64,000 nucleotides of DNA, taken from contig JALGQZ010000003.1 in NCBI GenBank assembly GCA_023105745.1, positions 78,032,696 to 78,096,695 on the forward strand, written 5' to 3'. This DNA comes from Austropuccinia psidii (taxonomy: Eukaryota > Basidiomycota > Pucciniomycetes > Pucciniales > Sphaerophragmiaceae). Positions 10,987 to 23,164 of the stretch are shown here, in pieces. The notes beneath the pieces were generated by a model. It had not been told where the DNA came from and ran no database searches. It worked only from the letters and a program-made list of their open reading frames with translations. The position numbers and the translations under genes were made by a program. Each line of letters opens with the position of its first letter. The first letter of the stretch is position 1.

Positions 10987-12951
10987 GTGGGAATCATGTT
11001 GTGTTCAATGGTTCTCACTTATTTCCTTCAAGAGCACAATTGTGCACTCTGAATACTAGTGTCAAGAAATGTTTAAAATTTCTTATTTTCTCTTCTGTCT
11101 CTTATATTTTTTATAGTTTTCTCATTGATTCTGGTGCTACAAACTCTTTTATTGCAAAAAATTTTGTTCTCAAGTACTCATCGACTCTGTCAGAGCTCCC
11201 TGAAAAGATTCCTCTTTTCATCTTGGATTCTAATGAATCCCCTGCCTTGTTCATCACCCATTATACCAAGTGGGTAGTTGACTTTCCTTCCTTCCCAAGC
11301 TTTGAATGGGACTTCTTTATCATAGATTCACCCAAGGGAGAAGACCTGATATTGGGCTATGATTTCCTTTACCATTTTAATCCCATTATTGATTGGAAAA
11401 ATGGATTGATCACCTATGATTCTAGTCATAAGGATTCTAGTGGTATTATTCCTTCTACTAGTAATGACTTAGCCACTGCTGTCAACAGTGTTGCTCTGGT
11501 TGGTGAACTTAAGACACCTTCCCTTCCTTCTTCTGTCCATATCCCTTCCATTATTCCCTCTCAGTCATTACTTCCATCAAAAGATGAAGTCTTCAAAGAT
11601 ATAAAGGATGTTGGAGAAGATGTTGCCATATCTTCACTTCATCTCTTTCAAGGGGATATGGACCCTCCTCCCTCATCTTTTCATGAATCCCTGGAGGAGC
11701 AGTGGGATGAGGAGGAAGAGCCAGAAGAAATTGAAACTGTGTTGAGGGTTGTTCCTTCTCCATATCACCAATATTTGGATGTATTCTCCGAGGTGAAAGC
11801 AGAGAAACTTCCTCCACACCGTGCCTGTGATCACCATATCAAATTGGAGGGTCTTCTACCTCCAATTGGTGTTATCTACTCATTATCAAATCAAGAGTCA
11901 GCAACACTGCGGGCCTACATTTCAGAGAATGTAGAGAGAGGTTTCATTAGACCAAGCTCATCTTCAACAGGAGCACCTGTCCTTTTTGTCAAGAAAAAGG
12001 TTGGAGATCTCCGTTTGTGTGTTGACTACCGCAAACTCAATGCTGTCACTAGGAAGAACAGATACCCTGTTCCTTCTATGAACCAGCTCCTTACCGTATT
12101 CAACGGCTCCACTATCTTCTCCAAGATAGATTTGCGTGGTGCATATAACCTTCTGAGAATCAAAGAGGGGGATGAGCACTTAACTGCCTTTAGAGCCAAA
12201 TATGGTAGTTATGAATATTTGGTCATGCCATTTGGTTTGACCAATGCTCCTGCTTCTTTGGAAAATCTAGTAAATGATATCTTTGCAGATTTTTTGGATG
12301 TGTTTGTTGTGATTTATTTAGATGATATAATGGTCTTTTCCAGTTCTGAGGAGGAAGACGTCAAACATGTGGCATCTGTCCTCCAAAGACTGAGGGAAAA
12401 TAATCTGTTTGCCAAAGCCTCCAAGTGTGTATTCCATGCCTCAAGTGTGGAATACTTGGGCTAGGTTCTTTCAAGTGATGGCCTCAAGATGGATTCTTCA
12501 AACGTTCAGAAAATCCTCATTTGGCCTCAGCCCAAAAACATCAAGGCTCTTCAGTCCTTTCTTGGCTTTGCCAATTTTTATTGTTGTTTCATTAAACATT
12601 ATTCCAAAAAAACACTTCTCTCACTTCCCTTCTCCAAAAAGATTCTCCTTTCATCTTCAATGAGGAAGCTCTTAGTCAGTTTCAAGCACTCAAAGAAGCT
12701 TTCACCTCTGCTCCTATCTTATCCCATTTCAATCCATCTCTACCTACTATTGTAGAGACTGATGCTTCTGATTATGCATTGGGCGCCGTACTGAGCCAGG
12801 TGAATGACTCAGGAAAGCATCCCATTGCATTTGATAGTCGCAAGCTCTTACCAGCTGAACTCAACTATGAAATTCATGAAAAGGAGCTCCTTGGCATAGT
12901 TTGGGCTCTCAAGTGCTGGAGAGCATTTCTTCTTTCTCTTTCCAATCCTTT
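10987..12951 (+). pseudogene. pol: Element 1 pol, copy I part 1: protease, reverse transcriptase, start of RNase H
   Basis: Protease is marked by LIDSGATNSF (about 11127), reverse transcriptase by KIDLRGAYN, MPFGLTNAP and VIYLDDIMVF (about 12130-12340), and RNase H begins with [19 protein letters not shown] sequence near 12760. The first pol ORF is open from 11001 to a TAG at 12462-12464, where the other copy has a sense codon. A frameshift follows near 12580-12750. Pol is interrupted by a solo LTR at 12951/12952 with CCTTT duplicated, and resumes at 14873. Confidence 0.9.
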
Positions 12952-14872
12952 TGTAAGATGTGACTATGAAACTGATGATAATATTACTATTAATCAACAG
13001 TACTATGTCTGTTCTTATGAAATATAATAATAAAAATTATTATAACCAAAATCAAATAATTATAAAATTATTTCTTTCACGTGTTATACACTACTAGTGA
13101 TTATAACAGTGAGCAGTAATTGTCTAAAAGAATCAATTACAAGAAGAATTTAATAATAAAAACTTCTTTTATTAAAATAATAAAATTATTTTAATATATA
13201 ATTATCTTTTACAAGAATAATTATAAAGATAATTCTTGAAGAAAACTATTACTAGAGAAAAACTTTAAGAATTAAAGATGAATGACCCATTAATACTCCA
13301 AAGAACTTATTGATAGATAAAAGTAGAGAAATTTGATGTGGAATTGTGGATTTAAGGGATCAGAAGGATTTATAACAGTATTACAACAATATATATTTGG
13401 ATTCTATGATTTCACGTCTTTCTGGTTGATTCTGAAAGATTTAAAACACTTAAGAATAGCTGTAACTAATACTTACTTGTTGGTAATAATGATTTAATAA
13501 ATTTATAAGATGATTCTTGGAAAAAACAGCAAGAGGAGGCCTCTTTTAAGTCAACAACAGCTCACAGAGGTGTGCCATGGAGCAAACTGAAAAACCAGTG
13601 AGTGAGAAAACAATAAACCCTTTTGGAGTATTGATTGAATCATCAGTTGTCATGTAAGATTATCATAATTACTTAATTGATGCTTTTACGTGACTACCAA
13701 CCCCAATATGGTTGAGAATAAAAGGAGTAACACTTGTAAATCTTCTTTTATTCTAAAATAATCATTGATTTCTCAAAGTTATCAATGTTATTGCCAATTT
13801 CATCACAGGTTGTAATTACTGTGAATTTTTGAAGATTCAGTGTTTCACGTAGAATAATCAAAAATGGACTGTAAGTAAAACTTTTAATTTTACTAGTAAA
13901 ACTGTAATCATTTTTGGTTGTACCATAGATAATACAGTTCCCCTTTAGTCCTGAAAGCTTCAGAAAGATTCATTAATAATTGTATTTTTAATGAATTTTT
14001 GAAGTTTTTACCTCATTTCTACGTAGAATTGCAAATAGCAGTGTTTTGCTGGTTGCTATGAGGTAAATCAATGAATATGGGTCCCAAAAGGGTTTTAATT
14101 ACTCTTTTGGGGTTTATCCATGCAAAGTCATTAGTCATTGACATGGTTAAAGGAGTGTAAGTAGCTCATTGCCACCTTGGCACGTCAAAATAGCAGGTTA
14201 TTTGCTATTTTCTGGTGTTTTACAGTAGTTGTAACTTGGTAACCAAGTTCCCAAAGAGTTTTGGTTTACCAATTGGGCCAAGATGAGGGATGTATCCATG
14301 CTCTGGAGCTATCCACGCCTCTGAGGCCTCAGAAGGTGGGTACCCTGGCTCTCTTTGATGTCTTTTGTCCCCCTTACTTATTTTTCACGTAAAAGTAGAA
14401 ATTTAAGCTTAAAATGAGATATCCACTATGGGTGTACCAAAAGTCCATGTAAGAATACCATGATATTAAGTGCTCAAAACATGCATAACACTATTTTTAG
14501 TGTATATGTAACATGGGATTTCTCACTTTCCCATTATTTTGGCTTAAAATCAAGAAAAACAAAGATTTTCACGGATCTTTTATGTGGTATTAATGATGTG
14601 GTATTGAAGTATTTTCCATTTTACCACCACAAATACTTAAATTGAGCTTATTCACTCTATGGAGCTACCCTAGGTGAATTTTTGTGTAGAATCCAAATCT
14701 GGTCTTAAATCCGTGGATTTACTTACTCAATAAAAAGTTATTCATCCTTTCTGACATTGAAAATGATGAATTTTGGATATAATCATGACTTATGAGTTGT
14801 GCATCATTCAAAATTTCTTTTTAAGATAATTGTCGCCTATTTGGATATGTAAAATATACCTCAAGGCTCAAA
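12952..14872 (+). mobile_element. Solo LTR, family 3 (copy M1), in element 1 pol
   Basis: 1921 bp, starting TGTAAGATGTGAC and ending GGCTCAAA. It is flanked by CCTTT (12947-12951 and 14873-14877), and its removal restores the pol reading frame. Copy M2 (17483-19404) is the same sequence in opposite orientation and keeps the CA end that M1 has lost. TG...CA ends with a 5-bp duplication and no internal genes fit a solo LTR. No ORF is supported inside. Confidence 0.85.
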
Positions 14873-16627
14873 CCTTTTGAGGTCTTGAAAGACCACTCTT
14901 CCTTGCAGTATTTCATGTCTTCCAAAGTTCTTACTCGTCGTCAGGCCCGTTGGGCTGAATTTCTCTCAGAATTTCATTTCATTATCACTTACCGCCCAGG
15001 CAGGCTGGCCACTTTACCAGATGCCTTGTCACGTCGGGACGACATGTACCCAGAGAGGGGGGTGGACTTCATCAGCAAGAATCCTCAAAATTTTCATCAA
15101 GTACTTGAGCAAGATGGAATTCAAGAGTGAAGATTCTTCTCAATCAAAGTGGAAATTTTCTCAGATTTAGTGGACAAGATTCAAAAAGAAGTATGTCAAG
15201 ACAAACACTATAAAGAAATACTCAAGCAACTAGCAAGAGGTGAATCAGTTCCAGATTATTCTCTTGAACCTCAAGCCAAGTTATTATTATTCAAAGATAG
15301 AGTGGTAATCCCAAGCAATGAAGAACTTCAACTCAATATTCTTCAAAAGAGTCATGACTCACCATTGGCTGGCCATCCTGGCCAGGAGAACACCCTCAAG
15401 CTTATCAAGAGGGATTTTTATTGGGCTGCCATGAATCAATTCATCAAGGACTATGTGTCCTCATGTCAGCAATGTTCAAGAAACAAGAACATTCATCACA
15501 AGAAGTTTGGATTACTCAAGCCTCTTTTGATTCCGTCTGGTCCTTGGAATTCATTATCAATGGACTTCATCACTCAATTGCCACTGTCAAACAACTTTGA
15601 TTCAATCTTACTAGTTGTGGACAGATTCTCAAAAATGGCAATCTTTATTCCAACTTATGGCACAATCACTGCTCTGGATTTAGCTCAAATTTTCATTAGT
15701 CATGTATTTTCCAAGCATGGACTTCCAGTCAGTATTGTCAGTGATAGAGGATCCTTATTTGTTTCATCATTTTGGACTCAATTGTGTCAGCAGCTCAAGA
15801 TATCAAGAAATCTTTCAACTGCCTTTCACCCTGAAACAGATGGACAGACAGAGAGGGTAAATCAGATACTAGAACAGTACCTTTGGATGTATGTCAGCTA
15901 TCATCAAGATGACTGGTACACCTGGCTCCCTCTGGCTGAATTTGCCTATAATAATGCAGAACACTCATCAACCAGGGAATCACCTTTTTTCACCATTTAT
16001 GGAAGAAATCCCAGCTTTGACTCAATCCATATTTCTCAAGACTCACCTTCTGGAAAGTTCTCAACAAAACTCCAATCAGTACAGCAAGTTGTCAAAGAAG
16101 AATTAGAGTCAGCAATAAGGAGATTCAAGAAGTATGCAGATAGAAATAGAGCAATTCCACCTGATTTCCAACCTGGGGACAAAGTATGGCTAGCTTCCAA
16201 GAACATCAAGACAACAATAGCCACCAAGAAATTATCAGAAAGATGGTTGTGAACTTTTGAAGTTCTGAAGAAGATTGGCAGCGATGCATATCACCTCAAG
16301 TTGCCTCAGCAATGGAAGACAGTTCACCCTGTATTCCATGTGTCCTTATTAGAACCAGTCAAGAATTCAACTATCCCAAATCGTCATCAGTTGCCGCCAC
16401 CACCAGTTTTAGTGGAGCAGCAAGAAGAATGGGAAGTGGCTCAGGTTCTGGACTCAAAACTCAAAAGAGGTAAATTATGGTATCTTTGAGAGTGGAAAGG
16501 ATTCAGTGAAGACCCAGAAAGAACCACTTGGGAACCAGCTTAAAACCTTACCAACTCACCAGATCTTGTCAAGGACTTTCATTCATTGTATCCAGACAAG
16601 CCTGGTCCAAATACCTCAAGAGTTTGA
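14873..16627 (+). pseudogene. pol: Element 1 pol, copy I part 2: RNase H end, integrase, chromodomain
   Basis: RNase H resumes with LKDHSSLQYF and ends at PDALSRRD. Integrase has the HHCC finger (H-H, CQQC), catalytic positions in MDFITQLP, VSDRGS and TDGQTERVNQ, and a C-terminal chromodomain (VAQVLDSKL, EWKGFSEDP, TTWEPA) at about 16435-16550. Stops relative to copy II are TGA at 15128, TGA at 16250, TGA near 16487 and TAA near 16541. The natural stop is TGA at 16625-16627. A chromodomain integrase would direct insertion into heterochromatin. Confidence 0.9.
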
Positions 16628-17375
16628 TTTATGGTGCTTGGTGGGGAGAAGAAGTTATGAAAGTAAGTTCCTCTCCTGGCATGCACCTTTAAGGGGGTAT
16701 TCTACCCATATGTTGTTGTAAGCATCACCTTGGCCACTTTGTGAGCACTTGTCAATTTTTTGGACAGGTTCAGGAAGCATACAACACCAATACCCTCCGA
16801 TTTGGACTGTATCACGATATGGCCAAATGTTTCTTTCTTTTTCTTTATCTTTTCAATTTATGCCAATCATCATAATTCAAGACATTCATTACTTTAAGTC
16901 ATTTACGGCAATTCTTTTCAGAAGTCATTTATGGCAATTCTTCTCAGAAGTCATTTATGGCAATTCTTTTCAATGTTATGGTGCTTGGTGGGGAGTGGAA
17001 GTTATGAAAGTAAGTTCCATCTCCTGGTATGCATCCCTGAGGGTTCTACTTCTTGTAAAACATCACCTTGCCCACTCTGTGAGCATCAAATGCTTGGTTT
17101 TCATTTTTCAGACACTGTTGGCCAGAATCAAGCAACTCACCACAAGAAGGACCAACCATCAGGATTTTTTCTTTATTTCTTTCTTTACTCTCATTTTCTC
17201 TTATTCTTTTATTTCTCTTTCTTTAATTACTTGTATAATTTTTTTTCTTTTATTTTTTAAGGCAGCAACATCCCCTCCCAAATCATGTATTGGGAGGTTC
17301 CATCATTTTTCACTTTTTAGTATTTATAAGAGTGGGGATAGAAGTCAAACCAAACACAAACAAGGAAAAGGAAAA
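16628..17375. other. Spacer between pol and the convergent antisense gene, with internal duplication
   Basis: Two related stretches start TGGTGCTTGGTGGGGAG (16632 and 16979) and contain GTTATGAAAGTAAGTTCC. Three copies of a GTCATTTATGGCAATTCTT motif lie at about 16900-16975. Pol (plus) and the antisense gene (minus) converge here, so both 3' ends lie in it. The homologous region in copy II is 47631-48378. ORFs here are not supported. Confidence 0.55.
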
Positions 17376-20300
17376 CTAGTTATCTCTACCCAAACATCAA
17401 AAGTTCTCTGGAAGTCATTTATCAACTCATCTTCATACCAGGCAAATTTTGCAGCCATCTCTTCAGAAGCAGTACCTGGAATTGTGAGCCTTGAGGTATA
17501 CTTCACATACCCAAATAGGCCACAATTATCTTAAAAAGAAATTTTGAATTATGCAAAACTCATAAGCCATGCATATATCCAAAATTCATCATTTTCAATT
17601 TCAGAAAAGATGAATAACTTTTTATTGAGTAAGTAAATCCATGGATTTAAGACCAGATTTGGATTCTACACAAAAATTCACCTAGGGTAGCTCCATAGAG
17701 TGAATAAGCTCAATTTAAGTATTTGTGGTGGTAAAATGGAAAATACTTCAATACCACATCATTAATACCACATAAAAGATCCATGAAAATTTTTGTTTTT
17801 CTTGATTTTAAGCCAAAATAATGGGAAAGTGAGAAATCCCATGTTACATACACACTAAGAATAGTGTTATGCATGTTTTGAGCACTTAATATCATATTAT
17901 TCCTACATGGACTTTTGGTACACCCATAGTGGATATCTCACTTTAAGCTTAAATTACTATTTTGACGTAAAAAATAGGCAAGGGGGACAAAAGACATCAA
18001 AGAGAGCCAGGGTACCCAACTTCTGAGGCCTCAGAGGCGTGGATAGCTCCAGATCATGGATCCATGGCTCATCTTGGCCCAATTGGTAAACTAAAACTCT
18101 TTGGGAACTTGGTTACCAAGTTACAACTACTGTAAAACACCAGAAAATAGCAAATAACCTGCTATTTTGACGTGCCAAGGAGGTAATGAGCTACTTACAC
18201 TCCTGTAACCATGTCATTTACTAATGACTTTCCATGGATAAACCCCAAAACAGTAATTCAAACCCTTTTGGGACCCATATTCATTGATTTACCTCATAGC
18301 AACCAGCAAAACACTGCTATTTGCAATTCTACGTAGAAATGAGGTAAAAACTTCAAAAATTCATTAAAAATACAATTATTAATGAATCTTTCTGAAACTT
18401 TCAGAACTACAGAAGAACTGTATTATCTATGGTACAACCAAAAATAATTACAGTTTTACTAGTAAAATTAAAAGTTTTACGTACAGTCCATTTTTGGTTA
18501 TTCTACATGAAACACTGAATCTTCAAAAATTCACCATAATTACAACCTGTGATGAAATTGGCAATAAAATTGATAACTTTGAGAAATCAATGATTATTTT
18601 AGAATAAAAGAAGATTTACAAGTGTTACTCCTTTTATTCTTAACCATATTGGGGTTGGTAGTCACGTAAAAGCATCAAATAAGTAATTATGATAATGTTA
18701 CGTGACAAATAATGATGTAATCAATAAACCAAAAGGGTTTATTGTTTTCTCACTCACTGGTTTTTCAGTTTGCTCCATGGCATGCCTCTGTGAGCTGTTG
18801 TTGACTTAAAAGAGGCCTTCTCTTGCTGTTTTTTCCACATCATCATCTTATCAATTTATTAAATCATTATTACCAACAAGTAAGTATTAGTTACAGCTAT
18901 TTTTAAGTGTTTTAAATCTTTCAGAATCAACCAGAAAGACGTGAAATCATAGAATCCAACTATATATTGTTTTAATACTGTTATAAATTGTTTTGATCCC
19001 TTAAATCCACAATTCCATGTCAAATTTCTCTACTTTTATCTATCAATAAGTTCTTTGGAGTATTAGTGAGTCATTTATCTTTAATTCTTAAAGTTTTTCT
19101 CTAGTAATAGTTTTCTTCAAGAATTATCTTTATAATTATTCTTGTAAAAGATAATTATATATTAAAATAATTTTATTATTTTAATAAAAGAAGTTTTTAT
19201 TATTAAATTCTTCTTGTAATTGATTCTTGTAGACAATTACTGCTCACAGTTAGAATCACTAGTAGTGTATAACACGTGAAAGAAATAATCTTATAATTAT
19301 TTAATTGTGGTTATAGTAATTTTTATTATTATATTTCATAAGAACAGACATAGTACTGTTGATTAATAGTAATATTATCATCAGTTTCATAGTCACATCT
19401 TAGAGGAATAGTCCTGTCATTGGCTTACATAATCACCTCTCTGCTATTTCTATCAACCCTCCTGAACAATCTGGCCACAGCATCTTGACTTTCACTACCC
19501 CCGTTGGGATCTTCTCTGGTAACCCGGATAGGCCAATGTTCTCTTCTTTGAAAAACTTGAGCGGCAGGAAACCGTAGAGGGGACAATCCATCTCTTCTTC
19601 TGCTGGAGCTGGCCACAGGTTGGAGTTGACGGGAGGTGTTTATGGGTGAGTTCCTGGACTGTTGAACTGGAGATGGTCTTACTGCTGGATTCAAGGCAGG
19701 CCTGGTGGTGTGGGAAGTAGTTGGTGAAGGAGGAGGAAGGGTTGTAGGAATGGAAGCAAGCATTGGTTGGGAGGTTCTTGGAGTGCTGGGAATGACTTGA
19801 CTTTGGAATCTGGTGTTGGCAAGAGGTTGAGAAGAGGAATTGCTGGATGGATGGCCAATTGAATGAGGAATAACTTGCACTTCTTCACCATCCAACTCAT
19901 CACTTCCTTCAGCATCTGGATCTGTTGGGTAATCAACAATTCTTCTTAGTTTTTTCACTACTTTCACCACTCCATCAGCATTGGTCCTTGAAATTGGGAT
20001 TTCTGAGCTGTAGTGGATGGGCTTACCACCAACTGGAATGGACCCTCCAACATTAGTCCATCTGGCCACATCCCTCTTCCTGGAACCAGTCACTACATCA
20101 ACATATCAGCACCAATTCAATCAAAATATGCAAATCACTCACATTGAGAAAATGCAGAAGTTACATCAGGGGTAGGCTCCTCAAGAATGGGGAATTCCTG
20201 CCCATAAGGTCCATCTTTCCTGCTCCATAAATGTCTTCTGACTTGGGACCAATTTGATCTGGTACGGCGGAATGGCTTCTTCCCAACAAAGCAAAAGTGG

Positions 20301-20596
20301 CATTTTGATGATTGAGGATTGTAATGTTGAAAGCAATCCTTCCCCTTGGCCAAAAACTCAGTACAGGCAGGATCAAGAACTTCAACTGCTCTGAACCCAT
20401 CATATGTTTGGGAGGGATCAAAATGGCCAGAAGACGCCATGGAAAGGGAGGACAATCGACTAAAGACGCCAGAACCATGAAGAACAGACGGTGGCAGTGC
20501 AGAAGGAGAAGATTCAGTGAGTTCAGTCAGTTTGGAACTCATAACTGAAGAATATGCAAGCAGAAGATTCAGGACGTCAGAATCAATCCACTCCAT
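17376..20596 (-). pseudogene. Element 1 antisense gene, copy I: Cys-rich protein, interrupted by solo LTR M2
   Basis: The ATG is at 20596 (MEWIDSD...). Exon 1 ends near 20150 at a GTGAGT donor, and exon 2 opens with LTGSRKRDVARW after a GATGTAG acceptor. The last codons lie at about 17376-17477, beyond solo LTR M2 (17483-19404). The protein has a Cys/His cluster (DCFQH-NP, CHFC, GKKP) near residues 85-120, a Pro/Ser-rich middle, and a basic-acidic C-terminus (RLFRRVDRNSREVI). It lies opposite to gag-pol, between pol and the 3' LTR, and copy II has the same gene in the same place. The exonic parts before M2 are open; a 1-bp deletion near 17390 alters the last residues. Function is unknown; nucleic-acid binding is plausible from the Cys cluster. 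Confidence 0.75.
17483..19404 (-). mobile_element. Solo LTR, family 3 (copy M2), in the antisense gene
   Basis: 1922 bp, flanked by GGAAT at 17478-17482 and 19405-19409. Copy II (around 47520) preserves the uninterrupted site with one GGAAT. Read on minus it starts TCTAAGATG and ends GGCTCACA. It aligns over its full length with M1 in reverse. Confidence 0.87.
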
Positions 20597-21530
20597 ATCA
20601 AAAAAATAAAGAATTTGACCTCAAGGAAATGGGGCCATAACTCAATTATGCCCCCCTCAAAGCCTCTAAGGTGAAGGTTCATACCCCTGTGGGGCTGAAC
20701 TCATCATCCAGGGCCTCCCCTGCAACTTTGGGGAGGCCAGGATCTTGATGGTCCTGGACCCCATCAATGGGTCCAGGCCATGTATGGTGAATTTTTTGAC
20801 TGGGCCATTTCTGTGCCCCTTGGTCACCCTGGGTCCCTAGCAAATTTGGGCCCAGGGGCTCCATATTGGTCCTGGGGGCCTCCATTAACCCCCATGGAAC
20901 GCGGACCGCAGACCACAGCCCACGGCGTATGGTCCATGGACCGTAGGACCGCAAAGGCATAAAAAGGCCAACTATGGCCAAAAATCAAGTAAAGACCAAA
21001 GTTCACCAAAACATTCAAAAGGCCCAAAAGGCCATAAAAATCAAGACAGGTCAAGAATCATCAGGGTAAAGGCCACAGCCCAAAAGCACTTTGGAGGACT
21101 GTTGGGGCTATTTCCATGGGTAATGGGGACAAGACCCCTTGGAGGAAATTTTTTAATTTTTTCATTGGATTCAGCCTTGCCAAATGAGTACACTTCATAT
21201 ACTCATTGGGTGCCATTTTTTGAGCACAAGAGCTCAGGGGTCCTTATTCTTGGATATATCCCAACACCACATCCCAAGGGCATGGTTGATTGAATCAGAA
21301 GACAAGAAATTCATATTTTTGAAGTGGAATACTTACTCAAACTTGAAAAAAAGGGGAATGAATTGAATTTGACAGGGAAGGAGGAATGAAGGAATTTCAG
21401 GATAATGGTCAAGAGGAAAAGAAAATTAAAAAGAATTTTTTTTGAAAATATGTGGGGATAATGAGATGCCACTCAACAGTGGCAGGGTATTATGTTGTTC
21501 AGGAGCCCACCAGTTTCAAGAGGGGGATAC
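20597..21530. other. Element 1 3' region: upstream of the antisense gene, up to the polypurine tract
   Basis: This contains the presumed promoter of the antisense gene and the element's 3' untranslated DNA. A polypurine tract (AAGAGGGGGATAC, 21518-21530) abuts the 3' LTR. Bases 20842-20844 (AAA, i.e. TTT on minus) are the intact equivalent of the site where the giant transposon inserted in copy II, so this is a paralogous empty site. ORFs here are not supported. Confidence 0.7.
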
Positions 21531-22290
21531 TGTAACAACCATCCATCAGGGGTAAGGGTATTCATTCATACACCCACTCAAACACCCCAAATCAGCAAAT
21601 CCAGTATCTGCATCAGCATTCAGTTTCAGCAATCTTCATTCTGAAACATGCATACAGCTTGGTACATCAATACAGCCTGTCAATACCTGTACAGGTTGGA
21701 TTCACCCAATAAAGTTTCAATACACCAATATGGAGCTGTATGATCACTCAAATACACCACACCTCTTGTACAGGTTTTGTACAGCTGTACAGGACCCGTA
21801 TTGGCCAGACTCAATTCAATCATCAATTATTCTCATGAAAATTGTTCCTCTGGATCAGGGCTGGTGTTTCTCACATATACCAGCCCCTTTTTCTCCCCCC
21901 TGGGGACTTTTCCCCAGTTAATTGATTTAGTTTATTTTTTATTTTATGATTATTCTTATCCTTATAATTGGGTATTATAATTATTTAATTTTAAGTTATT
22001 CTTTGCCTTTTCTCTCTTCGCCTGTACAGTATGAGTTGGGTGGCCATATCCTTATTAACCCTTCTCTTTCCATCCTGAAAGGTTGAAACAGTGGACTTGG
22101 ACTTGTTTGTGGTTGGCTCTTCTATTTCTTACTCTTATTTCTTGTTGCTGCTTTTATTATATTTATTCTTTAGCAATTTATCTTAACGCTCTTCAGTGTG
22201 TTCCTTCTTACCTTATGTTTGAGCCCTCCATCAGTGAGTCCCAGCTTACTGAGTGCCAGGCCCTCTTAACTTTGAAGAGCCCCTGTGACA
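21531..22290 (+). repeat. Element 1 3' LTR, copy I
   Basis: 760 bp, TGTAACAACC...CCTGTGACA, followed by the target duplication GTTAT (22291-22295). It contains the conserved CTGGGGA...TCCCCAG hairpin near 21900. Confidence 0.92.
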
Positions 22291-22727
22291 GTTATTCCTT
22301 CTCAAAGTTATCTCTGAGCATAAACCTTAATTTTCACCTCCCATCTGAAATACAGAGTAAAAGGCTTAAAACCATCAAATGGGTATTCAAAACAAAGCTC
22401 TAAGTCAGGGTTATCAAATGGTACCAGCCAAACTGAGGTCGCACCAGTATTACAGAAGCTATGGCCAAATTCAGGCCAAAGAAGGGTGAATAAAATAATC
22501 ACCTCTCATCTAACTTCTACAGCTTTAGTGTGAGATACTGAAAGTGGCATCTTTTTGGAAATAGCACAATCACAGCTATCTGATGATGCCATTCATTTCT
22601 CTATATCTCATCTAGAACAAAGTTTATGAGGCAAATAACCCCAATACATCTTTTGCCTAAAACACGCATAAGAAAAAAATCCTTGTACATGGCATCAACC
22701 ACTCCACAATGTGATTTGAAGAAGATA
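22291..22727 (+). repeat. Element 2 LTR, continuation after copy I, truncated
   Basis: Continuation of the LTR begun at 8050. It matches the reverse complement of the LTRs at 49300-49650 and 57560-57910, with divergence. It breaks off around 22727, before the other LTR end. The exact break is approximate. Confidence 0.75.
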
Positions 22728-23164
22728 AATAATGGTGGTATATGAAAAATACCACTTTAAAAATATATATAAGATATATATTATATATATTTTTCAGAAA
22801 TTACACCTAAAAAGATAAAACAATTTGTCAGAATTAGAGAAAAAACTCACTTATAAGGTCCAAAAAGACAAAACAAACATGGCCAGCCCCCAAAATTTCA
22901 AGCTGAGTCTATGATAAAGGTGTAATAAGGCTATTTACAGCTTTAACTACGGCTGTGACATGGATAAAAGTATTTTGAAAAAGGTTTAATTAAAGCTATA
23001 AAGAGGTTTACTAATGAGAATTAGTGGTGGTGACCGCTATTGAAAGCCCTTGGTGCAGCTTTTCCTGTTGGTTTAAAATAATAAAGACTACAATACTAAG
23101 GTTCATAGTATAATTTGTTTCTTTTCCAACAGTATAACTGTTTTTGACAGTGTTAATACGTAGG
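22728..23164 (-). repeat. Element 2 leader plus LTR start in minus orientation, rearranged
   Basis: Bases 22728-22895 match the minus-oriented leader (about 56480-56638, including the GGCCCCCAAAA site). From about 22896 the sequence matches the left end of the LTRs (48379 and 56639), with clear divergence. It abuts the opposite-orientation LTR fragment at 22727, so the pair is a rearranged inverted junction. Element 1 copy II inserted after 23164. Confidence 0.7.

Larger units (their letters stand above)
8241..22290 (+). mobile_element. Element 1 (Ty3 chromovirus) copy I, full span with nested solo LTRs
   Basis: The element has a 5' LTR (8241-8985), leader, gag, pol with chromodomain, an opposite-strand gene, and a 3' LTR (21531-22290). 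The 5-bp target duplication GTTAT lies at 8236-8240 and 22291-22295. Two 1.92-kb solo LTRs of another family have inserted, one in pol (12952) and one in the antisense gene (17483). Without them the element is about 10.2 kb. Many stops in gag and pol show it is dead. It sits inside an element 2 LTR. Confidence 0.92.
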
